Made by a program: the position numbers and the translations under genes
In this document: in pieces, positions 7,906-17,947 of the stretch
How positions within the stretch are numbered: position 1 is the stretch's first letter
Layout: each line of letters opens with the position of its first letter
The notes under the pieces: model-generated
The model's input: the letters and a program-made list of their open reading frames with translations, nothing else
What the model was told of the DNA's origin: nothing
The model's database searches: none
NCBI GenBank assembly: GCA_030146285.1
Contig: JASLBZ010000048.1
Location: 1-23,643 of the forward strand
DNA from: Neisseriaceae bacterium
Lineage (GTDB): Bacteria > Pseudomonadota > Gammaproteobacteria > Burkholderiales > Neisseriaceae
DNA length: 23,643 nt
Direction: 5' to 3'

Positions 7906-8751
7906 ATGAAAAAAATGATGGCGTGGAAAAAAACTGCAATCAGTGCTTGTATCGGCTTAGGTTTATTGTCTGGCTGTACAGCTGTTGCCGATATGGTTGG
8001 CGCTGATACTGCGACAGTAAATGCCCAATCAGCACAAAGCTACAAACAATTATTAACGGGTGAGAAATCACAAGGCGCGTTAGATACATCTTCTAAAACG
8101 TCCAAACGCATTCATACCATTTTCAGCAATATGGTTCCTTATGCCAACCAAGCCAATACCACAGGTGTTCCATTTGATTGGCAAGTGAGCGTGATTCGCT
8201 CCGATGAAATGAACGCTTTTGCCATGCCCGGTGGCAAAATGGCATTTTATACAGGGATTGTTGAGAAGTTAAATCTGTCTGATGATGAAATTGCTGCCAT
8301 TATGGGGCATGAAATGACACATGCTTTGCATGAACACAGTCGCAAAGCCATGGGTCAAAAAATCTTAACCTCTGCCGCCATTTCTATAGGCTCGGACTAT
8401 GCCGGTGCCAAAACAGGCTTAAATCCGGACATGTTAAAACAAACCACATCTATTTTAGAAGAATATGGCTTAACCTTGCCATTCTCACGCAGCCAAGAAG
8501 CTGATGCTGACAAAGGTGGCTTAATGTTGATGGCCAAAGCTGGCTACAACCCAGCTGCAGCTGTAACCGTTTGGGAAAAAATGAATACCTTCGCCAAGGG
8601 TGCTGGTAACAGTACCCTTGAAGGGTTAACGTCAACTCACCCGACCAATAATGCGCGCATTGATAACATCAAGCGTGATTTACCCAGCGTGATGCCCACT
8701 TACCAAGCCAGTCAACGCAAAACCACCAGCACAGCAAATAAGCCAAGATAA
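7906..8751 (+). CDS. M48-family metalloprotease, lipoprotein (LoiP/YggG-like)
   Basis: This is a 281-residue zinc endopeptidase predicted to be lipid-anchored. The signal ends in LLSGC with C24 as the lipidation site. Zinc ligands are in GHEMTHALHEH (H135, E136, H139), with a third ligand E198 in SRSQEADADKGG, the layout typical of the soluble M48C group. A conserved NAFAMPGGKMAFYTGI precedes the active site. Family members such as LoiP and BepA degrade or help fold outer-membrane proteins; that role here is inference. The start has a good AAGGA at 7896-7900; Met4/Met5 are alternatives. Its transcript converges on dusA and they share a terminator. Confidence 0.92.
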   Translation: MKKMMAWKKTAISACIGLGLLSGCTAVADMVGADTATVNAQSAQSYKQLLTGEKSQGALDTSSKTSKRIHTIFSNMVPYANQANTTGVPFDWQVSVIRSDEMNAFAMPGGKMAFYTGIVEKLNLSDDEIAAIMGHEMTHALHEHSRKAMGQKILTSAAISIGSDYAGAKTGLNPDMLKQTTSILEEYGLTLPFSRSQEADADKGGLMLMAKAGYNPAAAVTVWEKMNTFAKGAGNSTLEGLTSTHPTNNARIDNIKRDLPSVMPTYQASQRKTTSTANKPR

Positions 8752-8769
8752 CAAAAGTAACTTATCAAC

Positions 8770-8799
8770 AAAAAACAGCGCCTCAGGTGCTGTTTTTTT
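8770..8799. terminator. Bidirectional intrinsic terminator between the M48 gene and dusA
   Basis: ACAGCGCC and GGTGCTGT pair (one G-T wobble, loop TCA), extended by A-tract/T-tract pairing on both sides. The 3' side gives seven Ts on the plus strand, and the A-tract gives a U-run on the minus strand. It serves both convergent genes. Confidence 0.88.
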
Positions 8800-8815
8800 A
8801 TATACTATCGCTTCG

Positions 8816-9832
8816 TCAATCTATGGTGTTTTTTTGATGCGTTTGCATCAGCTGCCAAGTTTCTGCAATCAATTGCGCACGGTTCTCTCGAACATAATTG
8901 GCGTCTGATAAACGTTGACGCCACAAACGTGCACCTTTTAAGCCGTGCATCAATCCCAAATAATGTCGAGACATATGGCGCATCGTGGTGCCATGCCCAG
9001 AATCAATTTGTGCTTGTGCATAAGCCGTTAAATTGGCCACAACAACGTCTAAGTTCACTGTACGAGAATCATCGCCATAAAACAATGCATCCCACACCGC
9101 CATGACCATAGGGTTGTGATATGCCTCGCGCCCGACCATCACACCATCAACATGCTTTAAATGCTGTGCAATTTCTTCATTGGTTTTCACACCACCATTA
9201 AGAATAAATTCCAAATCAGGGAAATCTTGCTTTAATTGGTATACAAATTCATACTTTAAAGGCGGCACTTCCCGGTTTTCTTTGGGTGACAAACCATCTA
9301 GCCAAGCATTTCGCGCATGCACAATAAACGTTTTGCAATCGCTCTTTTGGCTTAACTCGCCCACAAAATCCAGAACCGTACTGTACTGCGTTTGCTTATC
9401 CACACCGATACGATGTTTTACCGTCACATCAATACTTACTTTGTCTTGCATGGCTTTTAAACAATCCGTCACCAAATCAGCTTCTTGCATTAAACAAGCA
9501 CCAAAAGCACCTTTTTGTACTCGAGGGCTCGGACAACCACAATTTAAATTGACTTCGTTATAACCATAATCTTGCGCCAATTTTGCACACGTTGCCAAAT
9601 CACTGGGCACACTACCACCCAATTGCAGTGCCACTGGATTTTCAACATGGTTAAATTCTAAAAAACGGCATGCATCACCATGAATCAAAGCACCTGTGGT
9701 CACCATTTCACTGTAAAGCCACGCATGCTGTGTGAGCTCTCGTGCCATAAAACGGTAATGCCGATCCGTCCAATCCAACATCGGTGCTACTGACACCGTG
9801 CGTTTGGGTAATTTATTTTGATTCACAGTCAT
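8816..9832 (-). CDS. dusA: tRNA-dihydrouridine(20/20a) synthase DusA
   Basis: DusA is an FMN enzyme that uses NADPH to reduce uridines 20/20a in the tRNA D-loop. The 338-residue product starts its TIM barrel with SVAPMLDWTDRHYRF, and has NLNCGCPSPRVQ (catalytic Cys about residue 100), GACLM, a VKHRIG strand near the middle and the FMN phosphate-binding NGGVKT and GVMVGREAYHNP segments. An in-frame TTG start 45 bases further upstream (9877) would add 15 residues without family support, so the ATG at 9832 is preferred. DusA rather than DusB/C is chosen from the APMLDWTDRH start and the overall length. It is a single-gene transcript converging on the M48 gene. Confidence 0.95.
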   Translation of the reverse strand: MTVNQNKLPKRTVSVAPMLDWTDRHYRFMARELTQHAWLYSEMVTTGALIHGDACRFLEFNHVENPVALQLGGSVPSDLATCAKLAQDYGYNEVNLNCGCPSPRVQKGAFGACLMQEADLVTDCLKAMQDKVSIDVTVKHRIGVDKQTQYSTVLDFVGELSQKSDCKTFIVHARNAWLDGLSPKENREVPPLKYEFVYQLKQDFPDLEFILNGGVKTNEEIAQHLKHVDGVMVGREAYHNPMVMAVWDALFYGDDSRTVNLDVVVANLTAYAQAQIDSGHGTTMRHMSRHYLGLMHGLKGARLWRQRLSDANYVRENRAQLIAETWQLMQTHQKNTID

Positions 9833-9883
9833 TATCAATACTCGGGGCCACTTACCTAGGCAGTTAGCAATAAACAAAAAAGC

Positions 9884-9912
9884 ATTTTATCGAAAATCAA
9901 AAGCAGAGTAAA
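9884..9912 (-). promoter_or_regulatory. Putative dusA promoter
   Basis: On the minus strand TTTACT (9907-9912) is 17 bases upstream of TAAAAT (9884-9889), placing transcription start near 9877 and leaving a leader of about 45 bases before the ATG at 9832. That start would also fall at the rejected TTG codon, which supports the shorter protein. Confidence 0.5.
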
Positions 9913-10089
9913 AGCCGATTTGCAAAAGCGCCTGTTTATACCCAACCTAAAACGCTTTTACACATGAAAATTTACAGCATTTGAAATACTGGCCAAAATA
10001 TTCAGATTTGCTTAAGACAGAATCACAATAGATGGGATATGATGTCAGAATTGTATAATGTATACTTAAGATTAAAAAGATCAATAACT

Positions 10090-10722
10090 ATGACTGCCAC
10101 CACTCTTTTGGGCATTATTGGAACTGCTGCCTTTGCCTTTTCTGGTTATCTTGTTGGTTTTCGCAAACGTTTGGATATTTTAGGCGTATTGATTGTATCA
10201 CTCTTGCCTGCAATCGGTGGTGGCTTGGTCCGAGATGTCATTATCGGACGCATCCCTGTGGTATTCACCGAGAATACCAACTTAATTGTCATTGCCGTGA
10301 CCTTACTTGCTTCATGGCTTTTTCATTTGGAGCGTAAAAACAAAAAAATCCTCCAGCATTTATTCATCATCACCGATTCTATTGGCTTGGTTGCCTTTAG
10401 CTTAACGGGCGCTCAAGTGGGCATGCTTTTCAACTTAAATTTCTTTGGCGTGATCACTTTAGCCTTTGTGACCGCTGTCGGTGGCGGCATAATGCGCGAT
10501 ATACTTGTTAATGACATGCCGATTATTCTAAAAAAAGACATTTACGGCTCCATCGCCATTCTTTTGGCATTGGCTTTGATATTTTTGGACTATTTTGGTT
10601 GGGTCAATGCTTTTACCTTAAATCTTTTGTTTGTGAGCGGTTTGATTTTGCGTCTGTTTGCTCACTACACGGCATTTAACTTGCCACGATTTAATTCAAA
10701 CAAAATCAACACATTAAAATAA
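10090..10722 (+). CDS. TRIC/UPF0126-family membrane protein (YicG-like)
   Basis: This 210-residue integral membrane protein is built of two related halves, each with a glycine-rich motif followed by RD: AIGGGLVRD (about residues 43-51) and AVGGGIMRD (about 128-136). The duplicated GGG-RD pattern and about seven hydrophobic helices match the UPF0126 or prokaryotic TRIC family, proposed cation channels of the inner membrane. The frame opens at 10039, but the extra 17 residues are polar and unlike the family, while the ATG at 10090 gives the usual start just before helix 1. A TATAAT at 10054-10059, between the two candidate starts, also fits the later one. Substrate and physiology in this organism are unknown. 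Confidence 0.85.
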   Translation: MTATTLLGIIGTAAFAFSGYLVGFRKRLDILGVLIVSLLPAIGGGLVRDVIIGRIPVVFTENTNLIVIAVTLLASWLFHLERKNKKILQHLFIITDSIGLVAFSLTGAQVGMLFNLNFFGVITLAFVTAVGGGIMRDILVNDMPIILKKDIYGSIAILLALALIFLDYFGWVNAFTLNLLFVSGLILRLFAHYTAFNLPRFNSNKINTLK

Positions 10723-10774
10723 AAAACAAATAAAAAACAATCTTTTGGGAACAAATTCCTTAGCAAATGCTCTA

Positions 10775-10876
10775 TTACTCACTGCTTTGCAATGAAGCAG
10801 TTGCTGTAAGCAACATTTTCCCGCTATGAGTTAGCCATCTACACCCCTCCCCCTTGGCGTAGATGGCATTTTTTTG
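10775..10876 (+). ncRNA. Putative small RNA, sibling copy 1 (NmsR-like candidate)
   Basis: No protein is supported here, but the sequence folds neatly. Stem 1 is ACTGCTT/AAGCAGT (10781-10787 with 10795-10801), stem 2 is TTGCT/AGCAA (10801-10805 with 10809-10813). A single-stranded TTTTCCCGC follows, then a terminator hairpin whose loop is almost pure C and T. A second copy of the same plan lies about 220 bases downstream. Tandem sibling sRNAs of this size with C-rich anti-Shine-Dalgarno loops are known in Neisseria (NmsRA/NmsRB, also called RcoF); membership of that family is inference from architecture. The 5' end is approximate because I could not fix a promoter. Confidence 0.6.
10834..10875 (+). 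terminator. Terminator of sibling sRNA copy 1
   Basis: GCCATCTACACC (10834-10845) pairs with GGCGTAGATGGC (10856-10867) with one A-C mismatch, loop CCTCCCCCTT, then A and seven Ts. The loop could pair with a Shine-Dalgarno GGAGG. Confidence 0.88.
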
Positions 10877-10983
10877 TACACCACACAGCACTTGTTAATC
10901 CATACACCATGTCTTCTCATCTACTCTAACGATTTCATTACAGAGATTAACCTCGACTTAACAGCGTTTAATATTTCTATCCG

Positions 10984-10989
10984 TACAAT
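10984..10989 (+). promoter_or_regulatory. Putative -10 box for sibling sRNA copy 2
   Basis: TACAAT (10984-10989) would place a 5' end near 10996 and give an RNA of about 110 bases. The best -35-like hexamer, TTAACA at 10958-10963, is 20 bases away, longer than usual, so the assignment is tentative. Confidence 0.35.
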
Positions 10990-10995
10990 GGCTTT

Positions 10996-11105
10996 TAACA
11001 GTTATGGTTTTTCCCTTAACCCGCTGTGATTGTAGTGAGTAAGACGTTTTCCCCGCAATGTATTGGCCCTCAATGCTTATCCCTTGGCATAGAGGGTTTT
11101 TTTTG
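10996..11105 (+). ncRNA. Putative small RNA, sibling copy 2 (NmsR-like candidate)
   Basis: This has the same plan as copy 1. A 5' hairpin nests ACAG/CTGT (10998-11001 with 11024-11027) around GGTT/AACC with loop TTTCCCTT. Then comes a GTAAG segment and the single-stranded TTTTCCCCGC (copy 1 has TTTTCCCGC), then a terminator with a TTGGC just at the 3' arm, as in copy 1. The stems differ in sequence but not in position, which suggests selected RNA structure rather than a recent duplication. C-rich segments are in the 5' loop, the linker and the terminator loop. Function is unknown; a base-pairing regulator of translation is the natural inference. Confidence 0.6.
11067..11105 (+). terminator. 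Terminator of sibling sRNA copy 2
   Basis: CCCTC/GAGGG and ATGC/GCAT form a stem with one A-A mismatch. The loop TTATCCCTTG is followed by eight Ts (11097-11104). Confidence 0.88.
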
Positions 11106-11183
11106 TCTATTCACTCCTCAATTTCAGAACAAACACGCCGTCTTATCCATCTTCACAATTCATCACCACTCATGGCTTCTTTC

Positions 11184-11216
11184 ATGTATTTTTTGGACAA
11201 GTTGACCAAAATACAT
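11184..11216. repeat. AT-rich palindrome upstream of leuS
   Basis: ATGTATTTT (11184-11192) is the exact inverse complement of AAAATACAT (11208-11216), with TTGG and CCAA inside able to pair in a shifted register. It lies about 95 bases before the leuS -10 box and has no T-tract, so an operator or a decaying hairpin is possible. Nothing else is recognised in 11106-11300. Confidence 0.35.
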
Positions 11217-11307
11217 TTGCAATATCACAAGAAATTACTTTTTACAAAAATATTACTTAAAACAAATGCATCTCTTTCTTAAAGCATGGCATTTTACAAT
11301 TTAAAAC

Positions 11308-11316
11308 TGTTATACT
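11308..11316 (+). promoter_or_regulatory. Putative extended -10 promoter of leuS
   Basis: TGT followed by TATACT (11311-11316) makes an extended -10. Transcription would start near 11323, about 30 bases before the leuS ATG. No good -35 hexamer is seen, as is usual for extended -10 promoters. The leader is too short for a T-box or peptide attenuator. Confidence 0.5.
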
Positions 11317-11351
11317 TTCCCATTTGATTTAACTCCTAAATAATGGTTTGA

Positions 11352-13976
<2,625 letters not shown>

Positions 13977-13996
13977 ACCCTGATGATATGATCCTC

Positions 13997-14023
13997 AAAA
14001 GCTGCCTTAGGGCAGCTTTTTTT
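13997..14023 (+). terminator. Intrinsic terminator of leuS
   Basis: AAAAGCTGCC pairs with GGCAGCTTTT (10 bp, loop TTAG) and seven Ts follow from 14017. The GCTGCC core is shared with the terminators at 6273 and 17613. Confidence 0.92.
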
Positions 14024-14137
14024 ATTTTCAATCCGTCATCAATTTGACCAATTGCATCAATATGACTTGAAATTTCAATCCACAATACCCACTATTACTG
14101 TATCTTCTGTCTTACCCATATTTAAGGAACAGACAAT

Positions 14138-14614
14138 ATGCGCTATTTTGGCTTCGCTTTTATTGCTCTGGCAATTTTAGAAGTTACTTCCATTGTGTTT
14201 ATGAGCCAATGGATTGGTGGCTGGTTTACCCTATTTTTAATGATCGTTCAGTTTTTTATTGGCTCATGGATGATGCGCAATATCGGCCTGTCTGGTGTTT
14301 TATTGGCCGGCTCAGTGATTCGAGGTGATAACAAAGGCGTATCAATATACCAATTGATGTGGCCACTTCGCTATGTTTTTGCGGCAGTCTTGCTCATGAG
14401 CCCTGGTTTTGCATCAGACATCATTGCTGGTGTTTTATTATTGCCCTTAAAAGGGCCTAAAGGCATAACCAATAACGTCTCAGGCATGTACAGACAAGCA
14501 CGTCAACGCAGCAACCCAGCAAAAGATGAAGGCGATATTATTGAGGGTGAGTTTACGGTGAGTGGTGAAAAAAAACAGCCAAACACCAAGAACGATAAAT
14601 ATATCGAGCATTGA
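14138..14614 (+). CDS. fxsA: FxsA-family cytoplasmic membrane protein
   Basis: This 158-residue membrane protein of the FxsA family is known in E. coli for easing F-plasmid exclusion of phage T7 when overexpressed; its normal job is unclear. The sequence shows three to four hydrophobic segments (about residues 3-23, 28-48, 72-102), with the conserved early glutamate in ILEVTSI, GLSGVLLAG and LLMSPGFASDIIAGVLLLP, the last being the most diagnostic block. The C-terminal 40 residues are polar and cytoplasmic. The start at 14138 has AAGGAACAG upstream. It stands between leuS and rmuC with terminators on both sides, so it is probably its own unit. Confidence 0.88.
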   Translation: MRYFGFAFIALAILEVTSIVFMSQWIGGWFTLFLMIVQFFIGSWMMRNIGLSGVLLAGSVIRGDNKGVSIYQLMWPLRYVFAAVLLMSPGFASDIIAGVLLLPLKGPKGITNNVSGMYRQARQRSNPAKDEGDIIEGEFTVSGEKKQPNTKNDKYIEH

Positions 14615-14657
14615 GTTATTTCAAAATGACATAAAATTTGACTGACATATTCATGAT

Positions 14658-14689
14658 AAGATAGCCAACTTCTAGGCTATCTTTTTTTT
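14658..14689 (+). terminator. Terminator between fxsA and rmuC, very close to the rmuC start
   Basis: AAGATAGCC (14658-14666) and GGCTATCTT (14675-14683) form a perfect 9-bp stem with an 8-base loop, ending in eight Ts (14682-14689). The rmuC ribosome site AGGAAG begins only six bases after the T-run. Confidence 0.88.
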
Positions 14690-14706
14690 GTGACAGGAAG
14701 ACCAAT

Positions 14707-16221
14707 ATGGAATGGATGTTTGCAGCAATGACTTTGTGTCTGGGTGTGATTATTGGATTTGTCTTTTGCTTCATGATCAAAAAAGATCAAGAAAAAAGTT
14801 TTCGTGAACAAGAGCAGCATTGGCAAGAACAAATCAATGAACAACAACACATCTTGTCTGAAGCCACCGCCATCAAAATGCAAATGCAAAACCAGCAACA
14901 AGACATCAATGCCTTCAAAAGCCAAATTGCCGAATTGAATGAGAACAACAGTCTTTTGCGCAGCCAAAATGCCGCCCAACATGTTCAATTGCAACATTTG
15001 CAAAACATTCAAACCCAACACCGCAATTTAGAAACCGACTATCAAGATTTGCAACAAGAATGCACCAATTTGCAAATTCAAAGCCGCCATCTGTCAACCT
15101 TGCTGGAGCAAGAACGCAGCATGCATGCTGAAAAAATACAGCTGCTCACCGAAGCCAAAGAAAGCCTCAGCCAGCAATTTCAAGTGTTGGCCAATCAGAT
15201 TTTAGAAGAAAAAAGCCAGAAATTCTCCGAGCAAAATCAGCAAGGCATGCAATTGCTGCTGAATCCTTTACAAGAAAAAATCCAAGGCTTTAGTCGCTTG
15301 GTACAAGATACTTACGAAAAAGAATCCAAAGAGCGTCTAACCTTAGAAAATGAACTCAAACGTTTGCAAACGCTCAACAGCCAACTCAATACTGAAGCCT
15401 CAGCCCTCACCAAAGCGCTCACAGGCACCCAAAACAAAACCCAAGGCAATTGGGGTGAGATGGTATTAGAAAAAGTATTGGAAAGTTCAGGGCTTCGCAA
15501 AGACAAAGAATATTTCACCCAAGCCTCTCACCAATCACAAGACGACATGGGCAATACCCGACGTTTGCAACCCGATGTGATTGTGAATCTGCCTGAGAAC
15601 AAACAAATCATTATCGATAGTAAAGTATCGTTAACCGCTTATGTTCGTTATACCCAAGCCCAAGATGACAAAGAAGCCCAAATCGATTTACGAGCCCATT
15701 TGGCTTCGATTCGTGGCCACATTAAATCCTTGTCTGAAAAAAATTACCATGCGCTTGAGGGCTTACAAAGCTTGGATTTTGTTTTGATGTTTATTCCCGT
15801 TGAACCTGCTTATTTATTGGCACTGCAACACGATGATCAATTGCAACAAGATGCCTTTGATAAGCGCATTATGTTGGTTGGCCCCAGTACCCTATTGGCA
15901 ACCTTACGCACGGTGGCACATATTTGGCGCAGTGAGAACCAAAATCAAAATGCCCTTCAAATTGCCAAAGATAGCGGTAGAATGTACGACAAATTTGTTG
16001 GCTTTGTTGAAAGCTTAGAAAAATTAGGAAAAAACATGGAGCAATCGAATCAAGCTTATCAACAAGCCATGAACCAATTGTCCCAAGGTCGAGGAAATTT
16101 AATCAATCGTGCTGAAAAACTGCGCGGCTTAGGTATTAAAGCCAATAAGCAATTAAACCCCCAGTATTTAAATGATGAAGACGATGAGGATACAAACAGG
16201 CTGCCTGAAAACCTGATGTAA
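14707..16221 (+). CDS. rmuC: DNA recombination protein RmuC homolog
   Basis: RmuC limits recombination between inverted repeats and has a PD-(D/E)XK-like nuclease core. The 504-residue product has one N-terminal membrane helix (about residues 4-24). A long glutamine-rich coiled coil (about 30-240) holds many heptad-like Leu and Gln positions. Then comes the RmuC domain with TQGNWGEMVLEKVLESSGL, RLQPDVIVNLP, IIIDSKVSLTAY and FIPVEPAYLLAL (about 245-440), the usual signature order. It ends with an acidic tail. The last codons contain a perfect uptake-sequence 12-mer (16198-16209). The ATG at 14707 has AGGAAG upstream. ampG follows after 39 bases. Confidence 0.94.
   Translation: MEWMFAAMTLCLGVIIGFVFCFMIKKDQEKSFREQEQHWQEQINEQQHILSEATAIKMQMQNQQQDINAFKSQIAELNENNSLLRSQNAAQHVQLQHLQNIQTQHRNLETDYQDLQQECTNLQIQSRHLSTLLEQERSMHAEKIQLLTEAKESLSQQFQVLANQILEEKSQKFSEQNQQGMQLLLNPLQEKIQGFSRLVQDTYEKESKERLTLENELKRLQTLNSQLNTEASALTKALTGTQNKTQGNWGEMVLEKVLESSGLRKDKEYFTQASHQSQDDMGNTRRLQPDVIVNLPENKQIIIDSKVSLTAYVRYTQAQDDKEAQIDLRAHLASIRGHIKSLSEKNYHALEGLQSLDFVLMFIPVEPAYLLALQHDDQLQQDAFDKRIMLVGPSTLLATLRTVAHIWRSENQNQNALQIAKDSGRMYDKFVGFVESLEKLGKNMEQSNQAYQQAMNQLSQGRGNLINRAEKLRGLGIKANKQLNPQYLNDEDDEDTNRLPENLM
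16198..16209 (+). repeat. DNA uptake sequence, Simonsiella-type dialect
   Basis: AGGCTGCCTGAA occurs here as a perfect 12-mer inside the last codons of rmuC, read as Arg-Leu-Pro-Glu. I recall it as the AG-simDUS dialect of Neisseriaceae. No second perfect copy was seen by eye; partial matches are at 6273, 661, 12563, 17619 and 21606. Confidence 0.75.
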
Positions 16222-16260
16222 GCCATTGCCTTTTGATTGTTCTACCCTTTAGAGAAAACC

Positions 16261-17610
16261 ATGTCATTCAAACCACATTCAAGTAATGCCGCATCAAAAG
16301 AAGTCGAAGAAGCTTTTGATTTACTGCCGCAAGACCCAAAAAATCGCTCAACCTTACAAGAGATTTTTAACTATAAAATGCTGCAGTGCATTTTTATGGG
16401 TTTTAGCTCTGGCTTGCCATTATTTTTCATGATTAACCTGATTCCTGCATGGTTAAAAACAGAAAATATCAATTTAAAAACCATTGGCCTAATGGCTTTA
16501 ATCCAGTTGCCATTTACCTTAAAATTCCTATGGTCTCCTGCAGTTGACCGTTATAAAGTTCTGCCATTTCTGGGTCGCCGACGCAGTTGGATGTTGGTTT
16601 CTCAAGTCGGCTTGATGCTGTTTTTATTGTGTTATGCTGTTTTAAATCCAGCCCAAGATTTGCGCTTAATTATTATTTTGTCGTTTTTGGTTTGTTTTTT
16701 CTCTGCCACACAAGACATTGTGATTGATGCCTATCGTCGCGAAATTCTAAGTGATAGAGAGCTTGGCTTAGGTAACTCGATTAACGTGAATGCTTATCGC
16801 CTATCAGCCTTGGTTCCAGGTTCCTTGTCTTTGATTTTATCGGATAACATGAGCTGGTTCTGGGTTTTTGTCATCACGGCTTGCTTTATGTTACCAGGTA
16901 TCTTCTTTAGCTTATTCTTAGCCAAAGAACCCAAACTAGGTCATTTACCAGCTCGCTCTCTTTTTGATACCGTGGTTTTGCCTTTTCAAGAGTTCTTTAC
17001 CCGCAAAGGCGTTGGTTCAGCGTTACTGGTCTTGTTGTTTATTTTCTTATACAAATTAGGTGACAGCATGGCAACAGCATTGCTAACACCTTTTTATATG
17101 GACTTGGGTTTTAGTAAATCACACATTGGTTTTATCGCCAAAAATGCAGGTTTATGGCCTGCCATTGTCTTTGGTTTATTAGGTGGTATTTGGATGCTAA
17201 AAATCGGCATCAATAAAGCCTTATGGCTGTTTGGTGCAGTACAGCTCGTGACCATTTTGGGCTTTGTGTGGTTGGCATCATTTAACCATTTTGATGTGAT
17301 TACCAGTAAAGAATTGTGGATGCTTGCCTTTGTTGTCGGTGCAGAATACACCGGTGTTGGCTTGGGAACGGCTGCATTTGTCGCCTTTATCGCTCGTGAA
17401 ACCAATCCGATTTACACAGCAACTCAATTGGCCTTATTAACCAGCTTGTCTGCTGTTCCACGTACGTTTGTGAATGCCACCACAGGATATTTAGTAGAAT
17501 TTATGGGTTATACCAATTTCTTTTGGATGTGTTTTTTTGTTGCGATTCCCGGCATGTTATTGCTCATCAAAGTTGCGCCCTGGCATGGAGACAAAAAGCA
17601 ATTGTCTTAA
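16261..17610 (+). CDS. ampG: AmpG-family muropeptide transporter (MFS)
   Basis: AmpG is an inner-membrane permease importing anhydro-muropeptides for cell-wall recycling. The 449-residue protein is hydrophobic with about twelve helices. It has the family opening GFSSGLPLFFM (about residues 45-55), LPFTLKFLWSPAVDRY with the loop GRRRSWM, FFSATQDIVIDAYRRE, and a second half with YTGVGLGTAAFVAFIARE. An in-frame TTG at 16237 would add eight residues, but the ATG at 16261 is preferred. rmuC ends 39 bases upstream with no terminator between, so they probably share a transcript. The substrate assignment is by family, and the AmpG family also contains uncharacterised relatives. Confidence 0.88.
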   Translation: MSFKPHSSNAASKEVEEAFDLLPQDPKNRSTLQEIFNYKMLQCIFMGFSSGLPLFFMINLIPAWLKTENINLKTIGLMALIQLPFTLKFLWSPAVDRYKVLPFLGRRRSWMLVSQVGLMLFLLCYAVLNPAQDLRLIIILSFLVCFFSATQDIVIDAYRREILSDRELGLGNSINVNAYRLSALVPGSLSLILSDNMSWFWVFVITACFMLPGIFFSLFLAKEPKLGHLPARSLFDTVVLPFQEFFTRKGVGSALLVLLFIFLYKLGDSMATALLTPFYMDLGFSKSHIGFIAKNAGLWPAIVFGLLGGIWMLKIGINKALWLFGAVQLVTILGFVWLASFNHFDVITSKELWMLAFVVGAEYTGVGLGTAAFVAFIARETNPIYTATQLALLTSLSAVPRTFVNATTGYLVEFMGYTNFFWMCFFVAIPGMLLLIKVAPWHGDKKQLS

Positions 17611-17612
17611 AC

Positions 17613-17641
17613 AAAAAAGCTGCCTGATGGCAGCTTTTTTT
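17613..17641 (+). terminator. Intrinsic terminator of rmuC-ampG
   Basis: AAAAAAGCTGCC pairs with GGCAGCTTTTTT around loop TGAT. The T-run continues to 17641. Confidence 0.93.
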
Positions 17642-17947
17642 ATAGCCTATTGATTCAGATCTGTTAAACATTTGGATGAAGTCAAAGCCCATTCTTCCTT
17701 CATTTTAATACCCATAACCAATCGAACTTCAAAGAAACACGCTTAGAGATTTTGATTGCCTAAACCAAACTGCCTTTTGCTCATATTCTGACTAATGGCT
17801 ACCATTAACCTAAACGCCATATGAATATTTGAATCTGGCGGTACGCAAACAAATTAGACTTACGATACAATAAGAAACTGATAAAAAATGAATCTCACAA
17901 TAAAAAATGTAACCAGCCCCAAAGCCCACTTTAAAGAATGAATAGCA
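17642..17947. other. Intergenic stretch before the GIY-YIG gene
   Basis: About 306 bases, AT-rich, without a supported gene or strong hairpin. The only marks are a weak CGCCA/TGGCG inverted repeat near 17815-17840 and a TACAAT at 17866-17871 that might be a -10 box for the following gene but has no good -35. No gene remnant was recognised in either strand. Confidence 0.4.

Noticed and set aside
9833..9877. TTG-initiated 15-residue extension of DusA
   Set aside because: The extension has no family match, and a plausible promoter puts transcription start at about that codon; the ATG at 9832 fits.
10039..10089. 17-residue extension of the TRIC-like protein
   Set aside because: The extra residues are polar, family members start just before the first helix, and a TATAAT box lies inside the extension.
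11058..11282. 74-codon open frame after sRNA copy 2
   Set aside because: It begins inside the sRNA terminator hairpin, has no ribosome site and shows no recognisable protein features.
16237..16260. TTG-initiated extension of AmpG
   Set aside because: The ATG eight codons later gives a normal AmpG start; the TTG has no ribosome site.
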